Assembly: GCF_000702665.1 (NCBI RefSeq) | Contig: NZ_JNJA01000001.1 | Coordinates: 124,001 to 188,000, forward strand | DNA: 64,000 nt | Reading direction: 5' to 3' | Source: Solidesulfovibrio alcoholivorans DSM 5433 | GTDB lineage: Bacteria; Desulfobacterota; Desulfovibrionia; Desulfovibrionales; Desulfovibrionaceae | Part shown: piece after piece, positions 17,659 to 26,141 of the stretch | Layout: each line of letters begins with the position of its first letter | How positions within the stretch are numbered: the stretch's first letter is position 1 | Notes under the pieces: generated by a model | The model's database searches: none | What the model was told of the DNA's origin: nothing | The model's input: the letters and a program-made list of their open reading frames with translations, nothing else | Made by a program: the position numbers and the translations under genes

Positions 17659-18642
17659 ATGCTGCATAAATCGACGGCAAGCATGCGGGAAGAAATGTAT
17701 TTCGCGGTTTCCCCCCTGATGATCTTCCCGCAAACGCTGGGAAGATTTCGGGTCTACATCCGCCAGGCGGGCAACTTCGTCCTCTACGCCGCGGAAAACG
17801 AACAGTTCACCCCGCGCCACAGGCAAAAGCTGCATGACGCGGGCGTGACCGAGGTCTACATTCGCGGGGAGCAACGGCCCGACTTCAACCGCTACATCGA
17901 AAAGCACCTGCCCAACATTCTTGCCGACAATTTCATTCCAGTGGAGGAGCGCTGCAAGGTCCTCTACAACGCCTCCGAAGCCGTGGTGCGCGAGGTGTTC
18001 GAGACGCGCCTGCCCAAGGGCATCGGCAAGAAGGAATACGCCCGCATCGTCGCGCTGGTCGAGAAAAGCATCAAGTTCCTGGCCATGGACGAATCGCTCA
18101 AGCGCATCGCCGCCCTGGCCGCCCACGACTATTCCGTGCACACCCACAACGTGCAGGTCTTCGTCTACACCACGGCCCTGCTGCAAAGCATGAAGGCCGA
18201 CGACTACACGCAGGTGCAGGCCGGCATCGGGGCGCTGCTGCACGACATCGGCAAGACGCGCATTCCGAACGAAATCCTGTCCAAGCCCGGCCCCCTGACC
18301 CCGGAGGAGCGGCAGGTCATCAACACCCATCCGGCCAAGGGCATGGCCCTGTGCCAGGAGGTGCCGCTGTCGCAGACCGCCTGCCACTGCATCCTCATGC
18401 ACCACGAGCGCATGGACGGCGGCGGCTACCCGGGCGGCCTGGCCGGTGAGCTCATCCCGCCCTGCGTCCGGGCCCTGAGCGTGGCCGACGTCTACGACGC
18501 CCTGACCACGAAACGGCCCTATGCCGACGCCATGCCGCCCTTCCAGGCGCTGCGGCTCATGCGTGACGAGATGATCGACGCCTTCGACCCGGACGTGTAC
18601 AAGCGTCTGGTCATGATTCTAAGCGGCGCGAACATGGTTTAA
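17659..18642 (+). CDS. HD-GYP domain protein, probable cyclic-di-GMP phosphodiesterase
   Basis: 327 residues. The ATG at 17659 is chosen over the GTG at 17653 because AGGGG ends 7 bases before it. Residues ~1-140 form an N-terminal domain like that of DUF3391-type HD-GYP proteins. The HD-GYP domain includes HTHNVQVFVYTTAL, the HDIGK motif at 195-199, HPAKGMALC, HHERMDGGGYPGGL (~249-261) and VADVYDALTTKRPYA. The metal ligands and the GYP loop are intact, so it is likely active against cyclic-di-GMP, a regulator of motility and biofilm. A zinc-ribbon gene follows after 9 bases. Confidence 0.88.
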   Translation: MLHKSTASMREEMYFAVSPLMIFPQTLGRFRVYIRQAGNFVLYAAENEQFTPRHRQKLHDAGVTEVYIRGEQRPDFNRYIEKHLPNILADNFIPVEERCKVLYNASEAVVREVFETRLPKGIGKKEYARIVALVEKSIKFLAMDESLKRIAALAAHDYSVHTHNVQVFVYTTALLQSMKADDYTQVQAGIGALLHDIGKTRIPNEILSKPGPLTPEERQVINTHPAKGMALCQEVPLSQTACHCILMHHERMDGGGYPGGLAGELIPPCVRALSVADVYDALTTKRPYADAMPPFQALRLMRDEMIDAFDPDVYKRLVMILSGANMV

Positions 18643-18651
18643 GGAGCAACA

Positions 18652-18861
18652 ATGGCCTTTTCCCGCATCCAGTTCCGGCCGACGGAGACCAAGGTCGCCT
18701 GCCCGGGCTGCGGCAAGCAGCTCACCTACGAGCGCACCTGCCTTCGCATCATGCTCACCTGCCATGGCTGCGGCCGGGACTTCGACCCGGCCGACTACGT
18801 GGACCAGCTCGACGACGACTTCGACGAAGTCTACGCCAACGTGCCGCTCGACCGCATGTAG
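18652..18861 (+). CDS. Small zinc-ribbon protein
   Basis: 69 residues, with AAGGAG ahead of the ATG. Two CxxC pairs (C17/C20 in CPGCGK and C37/C40 in CHGCGRDF) form a zinc ribbon, followed by an acidic tail rich in Asp. It is likely a cytoplasmic zinc-binding protein. Close spacing to the HD-GYP gene suggests one transcript. The function is unknown. Confidence 0.75.
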   Translation: MAFSRIQFRPTETKVACPGCGKQLTYERTCLRIMLTCHGCGRDFDPADYVDQLDDDFDEVYANVPLDRM

Positions 18862-18882
18862 GGCGCGCGTCCTCGTGCGGCT

Positions 18883-20028
18883 CTAGCCGCAGTGCGTGGC
18901 GATGTAGCGCCCGAGACGGTCCAGGCCTTCCTCGATGTTCTCCAGGGAGTTGGCGTAGGAAAAGCGCAGGTGCCCCTCGCCGCCCGGGCCGAAGTCGATG
19001 CCCGGGGTCACGCCCACATGCGCCTTCTCCAGGATGTCGTAGGCCAGGGCCAGCGAATCGGGGTTCAGGTGGTCGGCGCGCACGAACACGTAGAACGCGC
19101 CCGTGGGCTCGGTGCGCGGGGCGAGCCCCATCTTCGTCAGCCCGGCGAGCAGCGCCTTGCGCCGCGTGTCGTAGGTCCGGCGCATGGCCTCGGCCGCTTC
19201 CAGGCCCTCCTCGGAAAGCGCGGCCACGCCCGCCCACTGCGCCACCGACGACGCGCAGATGAACAGGTTCTGCTGGAGCTTCTGCAAAATCCCCATCATG
19301 GAGCGCGGCGCGATCAGATAGCCCAGGCGCAGGCCGGTCATGGCGAAGCGCTTGGAAAAGCCGTTTAAGACCAACGCGTCGTCGGAAAATTCCAGAGCGC
19401 AGCGCGCCCGCCCCCCGTACGTCAGGCCGTGGTAGATCTCGTCGGAAATCACCGGCACGCCCATGGCGCAGGCCGCCTCGTAAGTGGCGTCCGGGGTGAG
19501 CGTTCCCGTGGGGTTGGCCGGGGAATTGAGCAGAATGCCGGCGGTCAGCCCATCCACGTTGTCCATGATGGCCTGCGGCGTGAACTGGAAACCGTCCTCT
19601 TCGGCCACGGGCACGTAGCGCGGCGTAATCCCGGTAAAGCGCAGGAAGTTGGGGTAGCAGGCATAGGCCGGATCCGTGAGCAGCACGTGCGCCCCGGGCC
19701 GGGCCAGCACGCCGAAGGCGAGCAGCATGGCCGGCGAGGTGCCGCCCGTGACCAGGATGCGCTCCGGATGCACGTCCACACCGTATTCGTCGGCGAACAA
19801 CCGGCAAATGGACTCGCGCAGCTCGACCACGCCGAGGCTGTGCGTGTAGTGCGTACGGCCCTCGGCCACGGCCTTTTTCGCGGCTTCCTTGACGCAGTCG
19901 GGAATATCGAAGTCCGGCTCGCCGATTTCCAGGTGGATGACGCGGTTCCCTGCGGCCTCGATGGCCTGGGCGCGTTCCAGGATGTCCATGACGAGAAACG
20001 ACGTGATGTCCTTGCAAGCGGGATTCAT
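18883..20028 (-). CDS. Class I/II PLP-dependent aminotransferase
   Basis: 381 residues, the usual length for fold-type I aminotransferases. Motifs present: HLEIGEPDFDIPDCV, HYTHSLGVVELRE, NSPANPTGTL, VISDEIYHGLTYGG, and the PLP lysine in GFSKRFAMTGLRLGY, with the C-terminal Arg in HLRFSYANS. It transfers an amino group between an amino acid and a 2-oxo acid; sequence alone does not fix the substrate. The GTPase gene lies 79 bases upstream on the same strand, likely co-oriented by chance. Confidence 0.9.
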   Translation of the reverse strand: MNPACKDITSFLVMDILERAQAIEAAGNRVIHLEIGEPDFDIPDCVKEAAKKAVAEGRTHYTHSLGVVELRESICRLFADEYGVDVHPERILVTGGTSPAMLLAFGVLARPGAHVLLTDPAYACYPNFLRFTGITPRYVPVAEEDGFQFTPQAIMDNVDGLTAGILLNSPANPTGTLTPDATYEAACAMGVPVISDEIYHGLTYGGRARCALEFSDDALVLNGFSKRFAMTGLRLGYLIAPRSMMGILQKLQQNLFICASSVAQWAGVAALSEEGLEAAEAMRRTYDTRRKALLAGLTKMGLAPRTEPTGAFYVFVRADHLNPDSLALAYDILEKAHVGVTPGIDFGPGGEGHLRFSYANSLENIEEGLDRLGRYIATHCG

Positions 20029-20107
20029 GAGGCGTGGTTCCTGTTGGGAGTGGGGAAAGGGGCGCGGACCCGGCCGGCGGGCCCGCGCGGGGAAACGTGC
20101 AAGCCGG

Positions 20108-21595
20108 CTATTCGCCGGCCGCCCCGGGCTGCGCCTGCGGCTTGGGCTCCGGCTGCTGCTGCCAGACGCCCGAGGGATGGGCGTAGCGGTCGTTTAAGGA
20201 CTGAATGAACTTCTCGCTGTCGGCGATGACCGAGGAGAGGATCCTGCGGTACTTCTGGCCCCAGCCGGCCGGCTCGGAACAGAAGATCGAACGCCAGGGA
20301 GCGGTGTTTTTTGCCAGGGCGCGCAGCAGCCCCTCGCGCACGGGACCGTGGGAATAGGCCTTCTCCACCATCCGGGCCACGGATGCGGCCGACCACTTGC
20401 GCGCCAGGGAATGCAGCCAGAAGCCGCCGCCCAGGCACAGGAGCAGGAAGGGAATCGCCCGCCAGGACTCTGCGAACACCCACTCCATCCAGACCGGCGC
20501 GAAGCCGTAGGTGAAGGGATGCCCGGTCAGCACGTAGGCCGCCGCCAGGATGAAGGCCAAGGCCCCGAACAGCGCCATGTCGCGGCGCACCACGCCCTTG
20601 CGCCAGCGGATGAGCATGCCCCGCACCTCGGGCACGCGCACGTCCTCCACCTCGCGGGCCAGCTTCTCGAGCTCGCCCACGATGCGATACGCCCGCTCCA
20701 CGCGCACCTGGTTCATGCGGTTGTGGATGGCGGCCATGTCCGCGTCGCGCTTGGCCTCGAACCGCTGGCGGAGCGCCTCGTCGGGAATGGGCACCGCGGC
20801 CGTGGGCGCGTAGATGCGGTAGAACTTCCCGGCCGTGAGCCCCTGCTGGGCCAGAGCCCGCTGCCACGCCCCCACCACCTCCTCGGGGTTGTCCTCCCGG
20901 GCGGCGATGTCCATCTGGTTGAGGATGTAGATGAACTTGTTGGAGTCGCGGCGGTTGATCGTCGCGGCCACGAGGTGGGTGAGCGTGTCGCGCATGGCCC
21001 CGGGTTCGGGACGGCGGGCGTCGAACAGGACCAGCACGAGGTCGGACAGGTCCATGATGTAATTCGTGATGCGCAGCGTCGAGGTGCGCTGGGCGTCGGC
21101 GTCGAAGCCCGGGGAGTCGATGAGGATGAGCCCCCGCAGCTTGTCGCTGGGGCTGGTCTTGAGGCGAATATAGGAGTCGATGCGGCCGCCCTCGCCGGGC
21201 TCTACCTTCTCCAGCTCCTCGCTCATCTTGTAAAACGGAAACCGCAGATCGGCATTGAGCGCCGTGCCGGGCAGCACGCGCGATTCGCCGGCCGCATTGT
21301 AGCAGATGACCGTGAACTTGTCGTCCACGGCGTGGGAACCGGTCTGCTGCACGGGCGTGCCGAGATAATAATTGATGAAGGTGGATTTGCCGGCGGAAAA
21401 CGGCCCCAGCACGGAAATGAGCGGCCACCAGGCGATCTGGGAAATCGTGGATTGGTCGTTGCCGAGAAGCCCGATGCCCCGGCACACCTTGTCGAGCTTG
21501 CCGAAACTGCCCACCGCTTCCACCAGAAGCGGATTTTCCAGTTGCAGGTGTTCCTTGAGGCTGGCCAGTCTGTCGCTCAGTCTACCGTCTTCCAT
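20108..21595 (-). CDS. Dynamin-like GTPase with two membrane segments
   Basis: 495 residues from the ATG at 21595, behind a G-rich ribosome site. A TTG 15 bases earlier is less likely. Features: G1/P-loop GPFSAGKST near residue 67, a G3 motif DSPG, a G4-like NQMD in place of NKxD, and HAVDDKFTV in the G2 region. Two hydrophobic segments sit near residues 340-360 (FGALAFILAAAYVLTG) and 375-395. A Pro/Gln-rich tail follows. Bacterial dynamin-like proteins remodel or repair the inner membrane. No partner DLP is adjacent, although many occur in pairs. Confidence 0.8.
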   Translation of the reverse strand: MEDGRLSDRLASLKEHLQLENPLLVEAVGSFGKLDKVCRGIGLLGNDQSTISQIAWWPLISVLGPFSAGKSTFINYYLGTPVQQTGSHAVDDKFTVICYNAAGESRVLPGTALNADLRFPFYKMSEELEKVEPGEGGRIDSYIRLKTSPSDKLRGLILIDSPGFDADAQRTSTLRITNYIMDLSDLVLVLFDARRPEPGAMRDTLTHLVAATINRRDSNKFIYILNQMDIAAREDNPEEVVGAWQRALAQQGLTAGKFYRIYAPTAAVPIPDEALRQRFEAKRDADMAAIHNRMNQVRVERAYRIVGELEKLAREVEDVRVPEVRGMLIRWRKGVVRRDMALFGALAFILAAAYVLTGHPFTYGFAPVWMEWVFAESWRAIPFLLLCLGGGFWLHSLARKWSAASVARMVEKAYSHGPVREGLLRALAKNTAPWRSIFCSEPAGWGQKYRRILSSVIADSEKFIQSLNDRYAHPSGVWQQQPEPKPQAQPGAAGE

Positions 21596-21805
21596 GCGCC
21601 CCCCCGCCAATGAAGAATGGCCCTATCTATCCAATACTTCGAGCTTCGTCGAGAAGGGCCTTGGCCGTAACCGGCAGGAAACATCCGTTTCTTCCCCCCA
21701 TACCCCTTGCCGTCGCGCGCGCCTTGCCGCTATCCCCGGAAGAAACGCCCGCGCCGGCCGCCCCGGCTACGACAGGCAGCTAAACGCCGCGACAAGGAAC
21801 CCGCC

Positions 21806-22369
21806 ATGCATGAGGAATCGCTCGGCAACGTCATTCGCGACTACCTGACCGGCGAGGAAATCGCCGAAACCTCCTACGAGGAATTCCGCCAAGCCCTCGC
21901 CCGCATGCTCGTGGAGGAAAAAGGCTACCCCAAGGATCGCCTGGCCTCCAGGAGCGGAGTCTGCTTCCCCGTGGACGGGTCGGAATACACGCGCATGATC
22001 GACCTCTACGCCACGGACGCCGCCGGCAACCCGCTGCTCTTCGTCATCTTCTGCTCCGGCGAACCCGGCTCCTACATGCGTGAAGCCCTCGCCGCCGCCC
22101 GTGTCTTCCAAAACGGCCAGGGCGGCGTCCCCCTCGTCCTCGTCACCGACACCCACGACGCCGTGCTCCTCGAAGCCGCCACGGGACGCGAACTCGGACG
22201 TGGCATGCGCGGCATCCCCTCCTGGGAACAAGCGCAAGCCCTGCACGCCCCCATCCCCGTCCTCTCCGAGGAAGCGCTCAACCGCGAACGCCGTATCCTG
22301 TTCGCCTACAGCGAATTCCTCGCCGACGGCTGCTGCCAAGGCGCATGCCGGCCCAAGGCCAGGGGGTGA
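21806..22369 (+). CDS. HsdR-N-like protein with degenerate nuclease core
   Basis: 187 residues. The fold resembles the type I restriction R-subunit N-terminal domain (HSDR_N_2 group): YEEFRQALARMLVEEKGYPK, then MIDLYATDAAGNPLLFVIFC. In active members the last block reads as a strand with E-x-K; here those positions are Ile and Cys (FVIFCSG, residues 79-85), so nuclease activity is probably lost. The Asp at about 66 remains. No restriction helicase or methylase gene is nearby. Such solitary proteins are common in Desulfovibrio genomes and of unknown role. Confidence 0.7.
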   Translation: MHEESLGNVIRDYLTGEEIAETSYEEFRQALARMLVEEKGYPKDRLASRSGVCFPVDGSEYTRMIDLYATDAAGNPLLFVIFCSGEPGSYMREALAAARVFQNGQGGVPLVLVTDTHDAVLLEAATGRELGRGMRGIPSWEQAQALHAPIPVLSEEALNRERRILFAYSEFLADGCCQGACRPKARG

Positions 22370-22414
22370 AGGGGAGAAAGGAGAAAGGCGAAGGAGGGAG
22401 GAGGAAGAGAAAGA

Positions 22415-22594
22415 TGCCTCCGGCGCCTCCCGGACCTCCCCGACGGGGGAGTGGTAGGCGGATGGAAAGGCGGTCGGTGCGCGGTGCGTCGGACCATGTG
22501 GTCTCGGGATTTCGGGCAACCCGCAGGCCGCAAAGCCGGCCAGCACGTTGCCCGAAATCCCGAGACCACGGGCGCCAGCGGCGAAGCGCCGCAT
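22415..22594 (+). repeat. Composite intergenic repeat, copy 1 (with inserted hairpin)
   Basis: It begins with GCCTCCGGCG and CCCGGACCTCCCCGA-like sequence, continues with CGGTCGGTGCGCGGTGCGTCGG, and ends with CACGGGCGCCAGCGGCGAAG. The same blocks occur in the same order at 37409-37547. Relative to that copy, ~75 bases holding a 23-bp inverted repeat are present before the last block. The first block alone is also present at 48491-48545. Confidence 0.65.
22498..22569. repeat. Perfect 23-bp inverted repeat with 26-base loop
   Basis: The arm at 22498-22520 (starting GTGGTCTCGGGATTTC) is an exact reverse complement of 22547-22569. The loop contains a smaller GGCC-bounded hairpin. No T-tract follows on either strand, so it is not a standard terminator. 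It sits within the composite repeat and could be a REP/BIME-like element. Confidence 0.7.
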
Positions 22595-22652
22595 TTTCAG
22601 AAATTGGGTCTGTAAAATTTCATTATACCTCGCCCCGAAGGGGCGACGGCCT

Positions 22653-22719
22653 GGGGCCGGAATTTCCCTGCCGAGCCTGCCGCGACAGCGGCGGCAGCGG
22701 CAGGGAAAATTCCGGCCCC
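22653..22719. repeat. 21-bp inverted repeat with one-base bulge
   Basis: The arm at 22653-22673 (GGGGCCGGAATTTCCCTGCC...) pairs with 22698-22719, with one extra A in the right arm. The 24-base loop is rich in CGGC. There is no T-run, and it lies ~165 bases beyond the M16 stop. Confidence 0.65.
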
Positions 22720-22791
22720 GTCTTCGTTCCGCCTGCCCCCGCCTCTCCGGTGCCCGCGGCCCGTCCCGCGCCACGACGCCTGACAGGGGGA

Positions 22792-22882
22792 CCGGGGGGA
22801 GTGACTCCCCCCGGCGGGGTTTGGGGCAGAGCCCCAATGGGTCCAGGGCAACGCCCTGGTGGGGCCTGGGGCAAAGCCCCAG
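22792..22882. repeat. Array of four hairpins at the 3' end of the M16 peptidase gene
   Basis: Four back-to-back palindromes: 22792-22814 (CCGGGGGGAGT, one-base centre), 22821-22837 (TTGGGGC-AGA-GCCCCAA), 22843-22859 (CCAGGGC-AAC-GCCCTGG) and 22866-22882 (CTGGGGC-AAA-GCCCCAG). They begin 4 bases past the M16 stop on the minus strand and match the type and order of the array after proB. Confidence 0.72.
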
Positions 22883-22886
22883 CCCT

Positions 22887-25793
22887 CTACAGCACGTCGG
22901 TTCGGGTGAGTCCTTCGACCCCGAGGGCATCCAGGGAGGTGGACGGCCCGAGGACGACGATGGCGGGGTTTTCGGCGGCCTTGTTCAGGGCTTCGCCGAA
23001 TTCCCGGAAGCGGGCCTGTTTCGCGCCGAGCACCTGGGCGCGGGTCGTGGCGCGGATTTCGGAGGTGTCGTTGACGAGGCGGCGCACCATGGCCACATGG
23101 CCTTTGGCGTCGGGCAGCATATGGCTGTCGATGTCGCCGATGGCGCCGATGATGGCCCGTTCCATTTCGGCTTCGTGCAGTTCGGTCTCCATGAGGTAGC
23201 GGCCGGCGGCGCGGAAGGCTTCGATGGTGGCGTCGGTATTGGGGTCGCGGTAGGAGACGAACACGGCCTGGCCGGCGATGCGGTCCAGGGAGCAGAACGC
23301 GCCGTAGGCCCCGCCGCGCACGCGCACGCGGTCCCAGAGGTAGGCCATGCGCAGGTAGCGCGCGGCCACGAGGTCGGCCCCGTCAAAGGTCCAGCCCGTG
23401 CCGGTGAGGTCGAGGCCCACGCCCACGTAGTGCACCTGTGCCGGGATGGCCACGCCTTCGGCGGCGGGCACGGCGATGCGGTTCCAGGTTTGCGCCGGGG
23501 GCGCGGCTTCGGGCAGGTCGTCGAGGAGTCCGGCCACGGCGGCTTCCAGGCCGTCGAGGTCGGACGGCGAGGCGGTCAGGCCGACGACGGCACCGTTTCG
23601 CGTGAGCACGACGTCGCGCAGGGTTTCGAGGTCGGCACGCACGCCGTCGTAGTCCGCTTCGATGCGCGCGACGAGTTCGCGCAGGAAGAGCAGCTGGCTG
23701 ATGCCGCGCAGGCGTTCGCCCAGGTTGCCGGCCAGGGAGTAGCGGGCGCGCAGCCGCGCGCCCGCCGTGGCGTGGCCGGCCGGGGCCATGCGGCGTTCCA
23801 GGCGGGATTTGGCCTCAAGGGCCATCTGGGCGAAGCGTTCCTTGTTGCCGAAATCCGTACCCGCGATGATTTCCCGCAGGATATCCAGGAATTCCGTGGT
23901 TTTTTCCACCGTGGCCTTGCCGCGCAGCACGAGCCGCGCAGCCGCGTCGTCCGGGCCTTCGCCGTAGCGGGAGGCGACCAGGGCCTCCCGCGCGATGCCG
24001 CCGGTCTTGGCGGCGATGCGCCGGGTCAGGGTGATGGCGTCGCTTTTGTCCGTGCCGAGTTCGAGCAGCGCCCGGCCGAAGAGCGGCACGAGCGGCACGA
24101 GCGCGTCCGGCACGCCGGCCAGGGGAAAGGCGAGGTCGAGGTAGGCGATGCCGGCGGTTTCCAGGGGATGGCAGTAGAGGGACGTCTGCGCGCGGTCATA
24201 GGCGCGCTGGGGAATGGGCGTTTCCTGTGTGGGCAGGTCCTTGACGGCCAAGCTCGGGATCTTGGCCAGGTCTTCGGGCGCGTCCGGGGTTTCCTGCAGG
24301 CGGCGCAGTTCCTCCTGGCCGGCGACGATGGCCTGCTTGCCGGCCTCGTCGAGGCCGGCGGCCACGCCCGCCAGTTCCTTTTTTTCTTCTTCCAGGCGCT
24401 TGGTGTCGAGTTCCGTGTCGGGCGTGAGAATCAGCGTAACCCGGTGGGGATTGTCGATAAGCCACGTCTGGATGGCGTTCTCGAGCACGCGTTCGCCGGC
24501 GGCGAGGCGTTTCTTGAGGCGCTGTAGCGGCCCGGAAAAGCGCAGCGGGGCGAGGGGATCGCCGTCGTGGAGCCAGGTGGTGAGCGCGCGCAGCATCATG
24601 GACAGCCCGCGCGGAAACGAGCCTGTGTTGTTTTCGCGAAGCGAAAACTCCAACGCGTTGACCCCGGCCTCCACGGCGTCGGCGGGCAGGCCGGAATCGG
24701 CCAGCCAGGTGAGCGTGCCGTTGATCACGCCCTCGACGTCGACGGAGGTGCCGGGCTTGATGCCCTTGAGGCCCACGGAGAAAAACATCTGGCGCAGTTC
24801 GGTTTCCAGGCCCGTGCCGGCGAGGTCTTCGCCCAGGCCGCTGTCCAGGAGCGCCTTGCGCAGCGGCGAGGTGGGCAGGCCGATGAGCACGTGTTCGAGG
24901 ACGTCGAAGAGCAGCACCGTATCCTGGTCGGCGGTGTCGGGCAGCAGCCAGTTGACGGTGACGAAAGCGCGCTCGGCCTGTCCCGGGGCCGCGGCGTAGG
25001 GCATCTCCCTGGAGGCCGGGGCGCTGAAGGTCTTTTGCAGGGCGACGTGGGAATCCACGGGCCGGGCGGCGAAGCGGTCGAAGTAGTCGGCGAGGATGCG
25101 CAGGCGCTCGTCGGGGTCGTCGTCGCCGGAGAAGAAGGCCCGGGCGTTGGACGGATGGTAGTAGGTTTCGTGGAAGGCCTTGAATTCCTCGTAGGTCAGG
25201 GCCGGGATGACGGTGGGATCGCCGCCGGAATCCAGGCCGTAGGCGGTGTCGGGGAAGAGCAGGCGCTGGGAGAATTCGCCGAGCACGGCGTCGGGCGAGG
25301 AATAGACGCCCTTCATTTCGTTGAAGACCACGCCGCTGCGGATGAGTTCGCCGGCGTCGGTGAATTCGTAGTGCCAGCCTTCCTGCTGGAAGATGTGCGG
25401 CGGGATGCGCGGGTAGAACACCGCGTCGAGATAGACGTCGACGAGGTTGTAGAAATCCCGGAGGTTGGTCGAGGCCACGGGGTAGCAGGTCTTGTCCGGG
25501 TAAGTGAAGGCGTTGAGAAAGGTTTGCAGCGATCCCTTGAGCAGTTCGACGAAAGGCTCCTTGACGGGGTACTTGCGCGAGCCGCACAGGACCGAGTGTT
25601 CGAGGATGTGGGGCACGCCGGTGGAGTTGGCCGGCGGCGTGCGGAAGCTGACGCCGAAGACCTTGTTGGCGTCGTCGAGGGAAAGGGAGAGGACTTGCGC
25701 CCCGGTGCGGTCGTGGCGGCACAGGACGGCCCTGGCGGCGTATTCGGCGAGGTCCTCGTCGCAAAGGACCGTGAATCCGTATTTTCCGGACAT
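22887..25793 (-). CDS. M16-family metallopeptidase (PreP/M16C-like)
   Basis: 968 residues from the ATG at 25793 (AGGAG, 5 bases before). The inverted zinc motif HILEH is at residues 62-66, with the third ligand Glu159 in VVFNEMKGVYSSP. Length and layout (an active N-half and an inactive C-half joined by a hinge) match presequence-protease type M16C enzymes, which clear small unstructured peptides inside a closed chamber. There is no signal peptide, so it is likely cytoplasmic. It is divergent from the vWA-OmpA gene, with ~350 bases between. Several related bacterial proteins are annotated as peptidase M16 or insulinase-like. Confidence 0.92.
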   Translation of the reverse strand: MSGKYGFTVLCDEDLAEYAARAVLCRHDRTGAQVLSLSLDDANKVFGVSFRTPPANSTGVPHILEHSVLCGSRKYPVKEPFVELLKGSLQTFLNAFTYPDKTCYPVASTNLRDFYNLVDVYLDAVFYPRIPPHIFQQEGWHYEFTDAGELIRSGVVFNEMKGVYSSPDAVLGEFSQRLLFPDTAYGLDSGGDPTVIPALTYEEFKAFHETYYHPSNARAFFSGDDDPDERLRILADYFDRFAARPVDSHVALQKTFSAPASREMPYAAAPGQAERAFVTVNWLLPDTADQDTVLLFDVLEHVLIGLPTSPLRKALLDSGLGEDLAGTGLETELRQMFFSVGLKGIKPGTSVDVEGVINGTLTWLADSGLPADAVEAGVNALEFSLRENNTGSFPRGLSMMLRALTTWLHDGDPLAPLRFSGPLQRLKKRLAAGERVLENAIQTWLIDNPHRVTLILTPDTELDTKRLEEEKKELAGVAAGLDEAGKQAIVAGQEELRRLQETPDAPEDLAKIPSLAVKDLPTQETPIPQRAYDRAQTSLYCHPLETAGIAYLDLAFPLAGVPDALVPLVPLFGRALLELGTDKSDAITLTRRIAAKTGGIAREALVASRYGEGPDDAAARLVLRGKATVEKTTEFLDILREIIAGTDFGNKERFAQMALEAKSRLERRMAPAGHATAGARLRARYSLAGNLGERLRGISQLLFLRELVARIEADYDGVRADLETLRDVVLTRNGAVVGLTASPSDLDGLEAAVAGLLDDLPEAAPPAQTWNRIAVPAAEGVAIPAQVHYVGVGLDLTGTGWTFDGADLVAARYLRMAYLWDRVRVRGGAYGAFCSLDRIAGQAVFVSYRDPNTDATIEAFRAAGRYLMETELHEAEMERAIIGAIGDIDSHMLPDAKGHVAMVRRLVNDTSEIRATTRAQVLGAKQARFREFGEALNKAAENPAIVVLGPSTSLDALGVEGLTRTDVL

Positions 25794-26141
25794 TGTTGCT
25801 CCTGCTGTTTTTTTCAATGCTGCGGCGCGTTTTGGCGCGGTCATTTTTTTTCTACACATTTGGGAGAAATTTGCTAGAGTGGCCCCGTGTCCGGTCAAAG
25901 GTCCCGACCGGATTGGCAGGGGAGAAGAAGCGCATCCTCTTGCGCTGGCTTGCAAAAAGCACTATATCTTTAACCGGAGAACAGAGGGACCTTGCAGGAA
26001 TGCTTGAATTCGTTAATGATTTCAGGTGATTTTTGCGAGGTGGGTCGTCTTCCCCTTGTGGGGCGGCCGGCCCGTTGACGATTGAAGAGGGTGTTTTTTT
26101 TGGCAAAGGTGAATCTCATTCACTGCTCCGAGGAGGGAGTT
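25794..26141. other. Divergent promoter region between the M16 peptidase and vWA-OmpA genes
   Basis: This 348-base stretch is AT-richer than the genes around it. It holds one candidate plus-strand promoter at 25940-25968. No small ORF with a good ribosome site was found. The long leader ahead of the vWA-OmpA gene could be regulatory, but no known RNA motif was recognised. Confidence 0.5.
25940..25968 (+). promoter_or_regulatory. Candidate sigma-70 promoter for the vWA-OmpA gene
   Basis: TTGCGC and TATATC with a 17-base spacer, about 170 bases before the ATG at 26142. The -10 element is good and the -35 partial. The implied leader is ~165 bases. Confidence 0.45.

Larger units (their letters stand above)
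22370..22886. other. Long intergenic region packed with repeats and hairpins
   Basis: This 517-base gap holds, in order: a purine-rich stretch (22370-22412); a copy of the composite repeat (22415-22594); a 23-bp inverted repeat (22498-22569); an AT-rich spacer around 22600-22630; a 21-bp near-perfect hairpin (22653-22719); and the hairpin array that ends the M16 peptidase transcript (22792-22882). I see no credible coding frame. Confidence 0.75.

Noticed and set aside
14871..17669. 932-residue plus-strand open frame
   Set aside because: Covers methyltransferase, proB and comB on the wrong frames; no domain, and contradicts clear genes.
18879..18894. Short palindrome between the zinc-ribbon and aminotransferase genes
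   Set aside because: Only ~7 bp with no T-run and overlapping the aminotransferase stop; too small to support.
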